This document shows, piece by piece, positions 1 through 8,968 of a stretch of DNA of 25,136 nt. Origin of the DNA: Parachlorella kessleri (lineage: Eukaryota; Chlorophyta; Trebouxiophyceae; Chlorellales; Chlorellaceae); contig BBXU01001071.1 in assembly GCA_001598975.1 (NCBI GenBank), positions 1 through 25,136 of the forward strand, read 5' to 3'. The translations under genes were made by a program, and so were the position numbers. How positions within the stretch are numbered: position 1 is the stretch's first letter; every line of letters starts with the position of its first letter. Under the pieces are notes generated by a model. The model saw only the letters and a program-made list of their open reading frames with translations, was not told the DNA's origin and ran no database searches.

Positions 1-173
1 CAAACACACCCTAAGCGCGTGGACGGCATGCTCCCCTGCTGTTCTCAATACGCCGCAGACCCTGCCCTGCTTTGCGGCCATCGTCCGGCAGCCCCCAAGG
101 CGGGCATGGCCTAGCACCGTCCCTGCTGCGCCCGCTGTGCTGAGCTGGCTGCCCCGCTGCCCCTGCTATGCAG
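1..173 (+). other. 3' part of an intron of the LepA gene
   Basis: No LepA-like coding sequence is seen here in any frame. The stretch ends in ATGCAG, a good 3' splice site. Directly after it (174) the reading frame enters the conserved LepA segment [11 protein letters not shown] in phase 0. In the family this segment follows a Val-Gln pair that would sit on the previous exon. The ATG at 168 lies inside this acceptor and is therefore probably not a start codon. The GTPase domain and plastid presequence of the gene must lie to the left of the window. Confidence 0.7.
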
Positions 174-2485
174 GAGCGGCTGGAGCGTGAGTACGACCTG
201 GACCTCATCACCACCGCCCCCACCGTGGTCTACCGCTGCCTGACCACCGAGGGCCAGGAGGTGGTGGTGGACTGCCCATCCAAGCTGCCGGACCCCTCCA
301 AGCGGGAGTCCATCTCGGAGCCATACTGCAGGTGGGTGGGGCGGGTGGGCGCCCAGCGCTGGGCAGACTGTGCCTGCCGTCTGTGTGCATGTAGCACATG
401 TATGAGGTGAGCCTGTGGTGCAGTGGAGGTGGCTACATGCAGGCGTTCGCCGTGTCATCAGCGCACACTGGCTGCTGTCAGACCATACCGCAGCTGACAC
501 TCGAGACTCCCGTCCTCACAGCTCTTCCCCGCCAGAAGCATTTCCTGTCCCCCCCGTGCCCTGCTACGCCCGCAGGCTTGAGATGATCACCCCCAAGGAG
601 TTTGTGGGCGCGATCATGGAGCTGGCGCAGGAGCGGCGCGGCGAGTATGTGGACATGCAGTACCTCACGGAGGCGCGCACCACCCTCGTCTACAACATGC
701 CGCTGGCGGAGGTGAGCCGGTTGCAGGCAGGGAACCAAGGCTGACAGCCTTAGTGGCCGCCTTGGTCAGTTCTGTGGTGTGTGTGTGGCTCTGCGGGGGA
801 GGGGTGCTTGCGGTGCTAGAGGGACACTGAGCAGCCCTCGTGCACCAGGAAGGGAGTGGCGTGTTGAGATCGCTGGGGCATTGTTGCAGCGCGGAAGCTT
901 CGGGGGAGCAAGTAAGTTTAATGCCGTCGCTGCCGCAGGTTGTGACCGACTTCTTTGACCAGCTCAAGTCTCGCAGCAAAGGCTACGCCTCTATGGAGTA
1001 CTCCATGACAGGTAATGGCGTGGTAGGCTCACACGGCGAGCCTACTGTTGCTGCCTGGGCAGGATTGCACCTGCCAGGAGAGAAGCAGGGTTGGGCAGCT
1101 TGCTTTCCTGTCCCTGCGACACAGAGCTCGATCGGTTATGTGTGGTTTGCCTAAGTTGTGGCTGGCTACACAGTCGTTGCCAAGGCAGGGTTCGAGGCAT
1201 AGAGTCATCCAGGCTTGCCTGGGGAGGGGCCCTGGGAGACTTGTAAGCCTGCTGCATGCTCCAGCTGCTGTCGTCATCTGCTTCCGGAGTATGCCCGTTT
1301 TGTCCCACTGCTTGTGGCCGCCACCGCAACCTAGGTGCTTCCTGGCGTGCAAGCCAGGGCCTTGCAGCCAAGCATTGTGCTGAGGTGTGGGCCTAAGCCA
1401 CGCTTGCTGCCTGGGTGCAGGGTACCGGAAGAACGACCTGGTCCTGCTTGATGTAAAGATCAACAGCGAAACGGTGGACCCCCTGGCGGCCATTGTTCAC
1501 AGGGACCAGGCATATTATGTGAGTGTGAACTAGCAGTGTGCTCCTGCTGCGACGATTGTTAGCGCTGGTGCTGCCCTACTTTGCCCTGCATGACTGGCCC
1601 CATCCCTGATGGCTACTTCATGGAATTGCCAGTTGGTACTAGTTGGTATTTATGACTCTGTGGCCGCACATGTGTTTGCTGTTGCGTCTCCTGCGGCTGG
1701 GCTTTTGTTTGCCCCCGCTTAACCTAGCTCCTGGCTCAGAGCGGGCTTGGACCGAGACCCTCACTTGTCTCAAAAATAAACGCTGTGCGTGCTGCGTTCG
1801 CAGGTGGGCAAGGCGCTGGTGAAGCGGCTCAAGGAGCTCATCCCGCGGCAGCAGTTCCGGGTGCCCATACAGGCGGCCATCGGCAGCCGGGTGGTCGCCT
1901 CGGAATCCATCTCAGCGCTGCGGAAGGACGTGCTGGCCAAGTGCTACGGCGGCGACATCTCACGAAAGAAGAAGCTGCTGAAGAAGCAGGCCAAGGGCAA
2001 GAAGCGCATGAAGGTGGGGGGGTGCGCGGGGAGCGAGTGGGTGGGTGGGTGGTTGTTTTGAGGGTTGGGGGCATATGCCTTTAAGTAGGCTGGGTATATG
2101 TCGGGGCAGCATGTTCTCTGTAGAGTGTGCAGGCAGAGGAAGGGGCCATGCACCTGGCCTATGCCATGAGTCAGATGCTCAGCTGCAGGAGGGGGCGTAT
2201 GCTTGCAGTTTGTACGTAGGGCGGGTGGGCCGGATGGAGCAATCCCCGACCATACTGCGCTTGAGTGACTAGCGGCTGCAGTGCCTCTCTGCAAGCGTAG
2301 CCTGCCATTCGCTGCCGGGCTGGCTGTCAGTGTATGCTCCTCCCTCGCCCCATCAAGTGCCTTAATGGACGCCTGCCTGCCTGTCTGCCTGGTTGCAGTC
2401 TCTTGGCAAGGTGGATGTGCCTCAGGAGGCCTTCATGGCGGTGTTGTCCATCAGCCGAGAGCCTGGCGCGTCATCGTCAGATTGA
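174..2485 (+). CDS. LEPA: Plastid-type translation factor LepA / EF-4, C-terminal part (partial)
   Basis: Elongation factor 4 (LepA) is a ribosomal GTPase that back-translocates or remodels stalled elongation complexes; the plant nuclear-encoded plastid copy acts in chloroplast translation. Six exons can be joined in phase: 174-331, 576-711, 939-1011, 1421-1518, 1804-2013 and 2399-2485, giving 253 codons and a TGA stop. Visible family blocks are [16 protein letters not shown], the domain V-like region with [30 protein letters not shown], and the LepA-specific C-terminal domain with [36 protein letters not shown] and GKKRMK, ending in [10 protein letters not shown]. The blocks resemble cyanobacterial LepA more than mitochondrial GUF1, so plastid location is inferred. 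The GTP-binding domains and any transit peptide are outside the window. All introns are GT-AG. Nothing appears broken. Confidence 0.95.
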
Positions 2486-2960
2486 GTGACAGTGATGCGA
2501 GAGAGTTTGGTACAGGATTGGTTCCTAGGTAGATACTTGCAGCAGAGGCGGGAGGCAGGGAGGGTTGGCGGCCCTGATGGAGGCACCAGATTATGGCAAC
2601 AGGTGCTGGCCTCGGTGGCGCTGTTCCTGCTTTGGCCAAGGTAGACTAGAGACAGCTGCAGGGCTTGAGATGTACCATAGGCTTGGCATGCGAAGCGATC
2701 AGACTCCATAGGATTTGATTTCTCTCTTACCGGAGTTCCCAGGTAGCGGTTTTCCTTGAATTCCTTGGTGCATAACTCATTAAGTGGGGTGAAGGCCACG
2801 GGGCTGCTGGACTCTCAGCTACTTCCTTTGACAGTCATGGTTTTACCTGAAAGCAAGTATTACTTAAAATGCAGCTATTCCTGGGAATGGAAAATTACCC
2901 ACATCGCTGGTGCCAGTCGGCAAGGCTCGAGACGCCTTTGCAGCCCCCTGAGTGATCCTG
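2486..2960. other. Convergent 3' intergenic region
   Basis: This interval lies between the LepA stop and the stop of the minus-strand CxxCxxCC gene and should hold both 3' UTRs. I found no TGTAA-type polyadenylation motif on either strand and no convincing coding sequence or RNA gene. The middle (2690-2900) is more AT-rich than the flanking exons. Confidence 0.6.
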
Positions 2961-4267
2961 CTAAGGTTCAGCCTCCCTTCTCCGGGAACCCGCGGCAGCT
3001 GCTATTTGAAGGGCCGCCTGCTGCTCTGTGGCCAGCTCCAGCAGCAGCCCTGCCTGCTCGACATTGACCTGCATGGGCAGGTACCGCCGAACAAGCTTTA
3101 CTTTGTCAAAGAGGCTGCCATTGCAACCCCCTACACCCCCTGCTGCATGGGTCCTCCTGTCTGTTGCAGATGCGCATTCCCGTGTTTGTCCCCCACTTGT
3201 AATCCTTGCGCTGCAGTACAGGTCCCTCCCTACCTGCGGCGCGTCCTCATGTGAGATGCCCTCGCACACGGTGGCCCGCTCATGGACCCATGCTGCGGGG
3301 TCCATCAGCCCCGGCCAGAAGGGGTAGGTCTTGCACTGCAGCGGCCACACCTCGTGGATGGAACACTTGGTGCCGCCTACCAGGAAGACACAGTCCTGGG
3401 AGCCCTACAAAGAACAGTGCCTGAGCTGTGAGACGGTCACATTTGAACAACCACAGCAGAAGCTTTAGGTGACAAAAGGCCCAAGCAGGGTGTTGCAGCT
3501 AAGGGTGCAGGCTGATGCAAGTGTCCTTCACTGTGTGGCAACATTCGTTGCCGGCCATGGCGGGCCAGGCACCAGCAGCCAGGTGCAGGCACGAATCTCC
3601 AGTGTAGGGAAACTGCTGAGTAACGGAGCACACCAATCTGGAGCTTCGTCTGAATCACTTATGGAGAGGAACTGCTTGCGGCTGACAACCGTGCACAGCA
3701 GGCTACCTTACCTCTGCCCGCTTCAGCAGCTGCCAGCCAGGCCTATCAGGGTCGGGGCTTGTGTATCTGAACAAGAAGTCGTCCAGACCAAGTCCAAGGT
3801 AGCTGGCTATGTTGCGGCACTCCTCCTGATCGACCCAGACCTCACCTGCAAGCCAACCACCAGTCGTGGTTACATTACTTCCTAGGGCGTCAGCAGTAGG
3901 ACCAGATGAATTCCGACTATTCCCGCCGATGTGAGCAGTCTTTGAGGCTGTCAGCGGTTGGCCTTGGCAGCACACCTGCGCCTGTGCAGCACTTGCCGCA
4001 CTCAGTGCACTTGAACCGCTTTCCTTGAACAAGGTGTGCATATGGGTTGAAGTCTAGGGGTGCACCAAATCCTGTGCTGCCAGGGGCTGCGGCTACTGGT
4101 GTTGGCGCCCGCCTGCTATGGCTGGGGCACCTGCCACCACGGGCCCAACTGCTCGGCCGCCAGCCAGCTTTGGAAGCCAGCGATGGACATGGGCTTCTCG
4201 AGAGCCTGTGGTAGGTCCACAAGGGTGCAGGAGCACGCTGGCACATGGTGGCTGGCACCGTGGTCAT
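2961..4267 (-). CDS. YkgJ-family CxxCxxCC zinc/iron-chelating domain protein
   Basis: The protein belongs to the putative zinc- or iron-chelating CxxCxxCC family (PF03692, YkgJ-like), whose biochemical role is poorly defined. Exons on the minus strand are 4267-3976, 3845-3712, 3404-3234 and 3095-2961, giving 243 aa. The cysteine signature FKCTECGKCCTG is at about residues 86-97. It is followed by EVWVDQEE, then CVFL...KCSIHEVWPLQCKTYPFWP, a typical second cysteine block, and VCEGISHEDAP. The first 75 residues are Ser/Arg/Pro/Ala-rich and resemble an organelle transit peptide (inference). Start: a longer reading frame begins with TTG at 4297, and the first ATG is at 4267, with another at 4246. 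The last intron (3096-3233) is 138 nt with no in-frame stop and has a weak acceptor, so the C-terminus is uncertain: reading straight through, or using another AG that ends the protein after two more codons, are both possible. Confidence 0.85.
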
Positions 4268-5097
4268 GGCTTGGGTGATCGACAGGATGCACGTCAACGA
4301 AGCGGGGTGCTATCTCTTAGCCCCTACGGACTCCTATGCAAACCCCCCTTGTGATTCCTGTGCCAGCTCGGCCACGCAGGCCGCCAGCAGGCGCGCTAGC
4401 GGGCTCGCTCAGCCGCTATGGGGGAGGCGTCCTAAATGTCGTAGGGTGTTAGGACAGCTGCTATGCCCAGCCTCTGACCAGTCTGACTGAAGCCAAGGCA
4501 GTGCCCCTATACTGCCCCACGGTTTATCGATGCGAGCATACCTGTTGGAAGCCAACCTGCCCAATAGCAACACAAATCTTTTTTGAAGGCTTGCAGTTAG
4601 GTTATGCAGTTAGGTTGAGAAGCAACAAGCAAGACACATACGGCACCAAGCTACTTTCCACAGCCTGCAAGATACCAAGACTGGCATGAACTTATGCCAT
4701 ACAATTATGCTACTGTTAAAGCCAATTCAAATCCTTGGCCGACGACTGGCTTTAGGGATTGTACTTCACTGCAGAGAAGCCATAACAAAACTGCTTTAAC
4801 GGAAGTGCAACAGGAGTAAAAGTATAATAAGCAAAAAGTCTGCTCTATCATATATATCACTTAATCGGTGTGATCTACAGCCTCCAGCGATGGCAGGACA
4901 GCAGGCAAAAAAGCTCACCCAGCTTAGAGGCCCGCAGGGTAGCCTATATTACACTTAAGTGATGCACTGCGCTGCAACTGGAAACCCCTTGTAGCAGCCG
5001 CAAAGCAAAAGCCAAAAATCACCAATATCAAAAGCATGCCATAGAAGCCCTAACGCAGTGCCGAGGTCGTCTCCCCTCGAGCTGCAACCCCTGGCTG
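4268..5097. other. Intergenic region between two minus-strand genes
   Basis: It holds the 5' flank of the CxxCxxCC gene (near 4268-4500) and the 3' flank of the desulfurase-like gene (up to 5097). From about 4560 to 5045 it is clearly richer in A and T than the exons, with runs such as CATATATATCAC. No conserved protein segment, tRNA box or repeat family was recognised. A TGTAA motif on the minus strand at 4949-4953 may end the right-hand transcript. Confidence 0.6.
4949..4953 (-). terminator. TGTAA polyadenylation signal candidate for the desulfurase-like gene
   Basis: On the minus strand the motif TGTAA (followed by TATAGG) lies about 145 nt after the stop at 5098, in AT-rich sequence. TGTAA is the usual polyadenylation signal of chlorophyte green algae. 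A five-base match is weak evidence on its own. Confidence 0.4.
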
Positions 5098-8000
5098 CTA
5101 GCATGTGCACCCTGGTACCAGTGGTCTGAACTCCAGGGTGGACCTTCGTTGCCGCTGCCTCTGCTGCATCAGGGGTGGCTGCTCGTCACCCGTGTCTGTT
5201 GAATCAACATACGTCCGCCCAATGAAATCCACAAGGGCATGTGCATCCTCAAAGCGTGTCATCATGCCCAGGGAAGCCCTAATGGACCCCAGGGGCCGCC
5301 TCTCGGTCCGCCCTCCGCGCTCAACGTCTATCCACTCCCACTCGCTGAAATCGCCGCCTTTCCGAAGGGCCAACTGTTGAACTTCCTCCTCCGTCACACC
5401 TAATCACACGGCGGACCACCCGGCCAGTCGGTCTGGTGTCACAAAACTGTGGCCACCTCAGGCATGCTGCAGCGACGTGGCATCACCTCCTAAGCAGGAA
5501 CCTGAAGGTTGAAACCGCCATGCTACCCGGGTATACCATGCCAAGTGGTCCTCGCCATTTGAGGGAGCAGGCACTCCCACTGGGCAGCCCCGCTTTCCCC
5601 CAAAGGGTCCCCACCCACACCTGTTGCGTTGTAGCACGCCCCAGGGTTGCAGCAGCAGCCAGTGCGCACATGGAGCCCCGCCTCCGCCATTAACTGTGCT
5701 GCCTGCTTGTAGCTGAGCACCTGGCCCTCAGGTCCCAACAGCTCAAAGTTGACGGTGCCGCCCTGCACCTCCCGCCTGCACGCAAACCCCGTTCCCTATA
5801 GTCTATCAGAAGGCTGAGCCTTGGTTGCCCCATGCAACATGCGGACTCCCACCCAGCATGCGTACCTGAGCCCGTTCACACAACTTAGAAAGCGCCTACT
5901 GAACTAACATGTGAAGGAGCCTTGCATGTGGGTGGCTGCGAATGCCCCTTGCCTGCTGGGCATGTGGTGCTTGCCAAACACCTGGACCACGGGCCGGCCA
6001 TTGGAGTGTTTGAGTGCCGCTAGCTGCTCATAGAGGTACTCCCCCACAGCTGACACATGCCGCTGCACAGCCTCAACGCCGCCCAGCCTCCCGTGCACTT
6101 CGAGACCTGCAGCGAGCCAGCCAGCCAGCGGGAATCGGGGCGGCAATGATCCTCGCTGAAGCAGCACACCTAAAATCTGATCTGCATTGCCTGGTAATGC
6201 ACGTAGCCCATTGCTTGCCTGTTGCTTGTCCACCAGGGAGACCACAGTGCAGCTTTACAAGCAGCGTCACCGCCCCCAAAGCCAACGACAGTTGCTGGAC
6301 GACATGCCTTGTCATGAGTTTCAAATCGAAATCCAGCAGGGTCACTCGGCTGCCGGCAGCCAGCCAGCCTACCATGCCTGAGGGCGATGATGTCCGTGAA
6401 GGCAACGGTACCGTGCTCAAAGGCATGGGGCGGCTTCTGGTAGTACCGCCAGTCCAGCTTGGAGGTAGCCAGGAAGACCCCGCCCCCGCCCCAGTAACCC
6501 TGAAGACAAGAAGGTCGGGCAGGGCCAAACGCTCAAGGGACTTGCAGTAGCAGGACAGCGCCCTGGCATAGCAGAGTGGCTGGAGGGCAGCCGCATGCAG
6601 CACACCACACACTGGTGGGTCACAACCACCTTGTCGCGTTGTAGCAAACAATTTTTCCTCGCATATTCCATAGGCCACGGTCATGGTCACCGGCATCTCC
6701 CTACCAGCGAAAGCTGTGGCTGAAGCCCACACCTTTCGAAGGAGGCCTGTGTTCTCCTTACGCATGATGAGCGCGCCGATGCCGGTGGGGTACCCAAAGA
6801 GCTTGTAGAAGCTGAGTGGCACAAAGTCCGCGGGAACTGACGTCAGGTCTAGCTTGTGAGTGGGCACAAAGGCAGCCGCATCTAGCACCACCTGCACGGG
6901 GCCAGCTGCCTGGCTGCTTGGAGCAAGTCTTCATGACGCCCAATGCTGCTAAGGGCTGGACATCCTGTCACTTTGTGGGAGAAATGCCATTGCAACACAG
7001 TCATCTGGACGGGCGCTGGCTCAGTGAAACGCAGCTCTGTAGCACCTCTACATCACGGCTTTCCGATGAAGTGTTTCAGTGCACGAAGAAGTGCATCATT
7101 TCTGATACGCTACCCCAGGTGCCGGCACACCACACCAACTCAAGGACTGCCTGGTCCACTGTATCCCACCTTCCACACGTGCGTAGCATTGGAGTGTGCC
7201 TGCACTCGTTCCACCCAGGCCAAAGGGTACTTGACCCCCGCATAGTTATCGTATGCAGGGTACCCAAACAGGCTGTAGGTGATGCCATCCTCACTGAGGC
7301 CATCCCTGCTATGCCCCTGCTCCCCCGCTCCCTGCGCTATGCTTCTGCTGCTTCTGCTTCTGCTGCTGCCGCTGTCTATAACTGGCGCAGGCACCTCCGC
7401 CAGCCCTCGACTGTTGGTGGATAAGTCTTGGTCGGCTCGCTGGCTGCTGCTCCCGTCGCTGCTGCTGTCAGCATTGCCGCCCTTGCTGCCACTGGCCACC
7501 CAGGCCTCCACCTCGGCCTCCTCCAAGGCACCAAAGCTGGCACCAATTGTGCTGCCTGGCATACTCCCGGATGCCTACATTCAAGGTACATGGTGTTGAA
7601 ATGAGGGGTCCCGAGCAGGGACTATCAGCTGCCTTGGACGCCCGTGACGCATGTCACACCAAGACCTCGGCTTAGGGCCACCGCAAGAGAGACATCTTCA
7701 ACCCCACAGCTGACAGATCCCAGCTCCTTACTCCTCGTGCAGCAGGTAAGAGAGAGAATGGCTTGTTGCAAACAAGACCAGGAAGGCGCCACCATCAAGC
7801 TTACCCAAGAGGCTGTTGTGGTTGGATGTCAGGTACCTGAACTGGCTCCTGTCGCTCCAGGGAAACGACTCCCCCAGGAGCTGCAGAGCCCCGGTGCCAG
7901 ACCTCGTGAAAACCAACTGCACAGGAGGGAACAGCCAGTGGAAGTGACCTGTCAAGCTGACCAGTCCGCTGGCTCTGGCAAGGGCGCTGCTCTAGCATGC

Positions 8001-8688
8001 GCCCTGTCCCCACGGCATGCCAGCAAGGGGTGCAAGCCAGCGCCCAAGGGCGCTGCAGCACTGGCTAGATCGGGCCAGGTAGGAGTTCGTCACAGCAACC
8101 CCACCGTGTATTTGTCGGGAGATGCATTGAAGAACTCCAGCAGCCGGGTTCTTGTCTCCTCTACCAGCTGTTCTGAGCGGATGGCTGAAGGGCTGGCGCA
8201 ATGGGGGTTCCCCAGTGTCTCGGTTTGCAGCTCCTCCAAAGCAGCAGCCAGCTGCGTTGCCAGCAATGGTCACAGCTTTCAGTGGCTGAAGCTCTGCTGC
8301 TCTCTACTCCGTTGAATCCAGCCGTACTGATATTATTAGAGCCATTCGAAGATGACCGATTGTTGCTGACTGTCCTGCCACACAGCAGCCTCCCACCTGG
8401 CCACCACGGGAGGGCTGCGCCAGTCCAGTCCAGGTAGTGTGTTCGTGGCCCAAGCCTTGGCAGCAGCTCTGATGTGTAGAGATCGTCAATACGACCCCCG
8501 TAACCATACCTCCCTCCATACTTGGCCAGGAAGGCTGACTTGGCATCCAGCGCTTCACTCAAAGGTGTCGAGACCCCTGGCTGTGAGGGGCTACCCAAGA
8601 GTAGTAGGCCGGCTACGAGGACGGTCAGCAGCACCCCAAAGCCTCGGGCCAAGCTTGCGTACCGCCTTCTTTGCTCGCTCTTCAACAT
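5098..8688 (-). CDS. MOCOS/ABA3-type PLP-dependent cysteine-desulfurase-like protein, membrane-anchored, no MOSC domain
   Basis: This resembles the N-terminal NifS-like domain of molybdenum-cofactor sulfurase, a fold that takes sulfur from cysteine using PLP. Minus-strand exons: 8688-about 8397, 8251-8105, 7916-7805, 7574-7170, 6891-6733, 6499-6373, 6106-5953, 5775-5621 and 5399-5098, about 617 codons. Motifs in order: YGYGGRIDDLYTSELLPRLG, YLDWTGAALP, LGNPHCASPSA, VFTRSGTGALQLLGESFPW, NHNSLLG, VVLDAAAF, LSFYKLFGYPTGIGAL (PLP lysine), HVRTGCCCNPGAC (cysteine cluster) and a last block IRASLGMMTRFEDAHALVDFI. A hydrophobic segment at residues 15-32 predicts an N-terminal anchor. A Ser/Arg-rich insert lies in exon 4. 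The protein stops where MOCOS would continue into MOSC. Two frame problems are seen: the exon 1/2 junction is out of phase by one base, and exon 4 carries one extra base near 7545. The intron at 5776-5952 is GC-AG. The first ATG is 8688; a GTG at 8709 is in frame upstream. Confidence 0.83.
5776..5952 (-). other. GC-AG intron (desulfurase-like gene)
   Basis: The exon ends in CCCAGCAG and the intron begins with GCAAGG; it closes at GTGCAG before 5775. Phase 2 joining gives PSRREVQGGTVNF, which aligns with the family. The only nearby GT donor, in ATGTTAGT, would shift the frame. Confidence 0.7.
7341..7374. repeat. CTG/CTT-type trinucleotide-rich stretch in exon 4 of the desulfurase-like gene
   Basis: On the plus strand this is an imperfect run of CTG and CTT triplets. 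On the minus strand it codes for a Ser/Arg-rich low-complexity segment inside the insert that separates the N-terminal part of the desulfurase fold from the PLP-lysine block. It is a likely site of length variation. Confidence 0.6.
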
Positions 8689-8968
8689 GGTGGCGTTGCC
8701 ATGCTGCACTGTTTAAGACACAGGAGCAATACTATACAAGGGAGTAGGCTGCACCACTGTCTTTATCTCGAAAGCGCGTGGTGTGGTGGGTCAAAGGGTG
8801 TCGTGTCCAAGAGGGATCCAAAGGTGCCGTATTCCATCGTGGTGGCTGATAGAGACTAACTAGGCCGCAAGTGAGAAGGAGTGATGACTCCTCCCACCAT
8901 GTGAGCCACTTGTTCACACCGAGGCTTGCGTTTCTGACTTAGTCAAGACATCATCTCTGCATGCCCTG
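8689..8968. promoter_or_regulatory. Short divergent promoter between desulfurase-like and ferroportin genes
   Basis: Only 280 nt separate the two ATGs, which face away from each other, so both 5' UTRs and core promoters must lie here unless distal leader exons exist. I see no clear TATA box and no metal-response element that I can name. Bidirectional use is an inference from spacing. Confidence 0.55.

Noticed and set aside
1186..1200. GGTTCGAGG, possible tRNA B box
   Set aside because: It does not fit GGTTCGANTCC, no matching A box or cloverleaf is found, and it lies inside a LepA intron.
6073..6897. 274-codon continuous minus-strand frame taken as one exon
   Set aside because: Family-like sequence changes frame at 6733 and resumes at 6499; the sequence between is an intron that happens to be open.
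7644..8315. 223-codon open frame on the plus strand
   Set aside because: It is antisense to exons 2-3 of the desulfurase-like gene, whose protein motifs are clear; no family features are seen in the plus frame.
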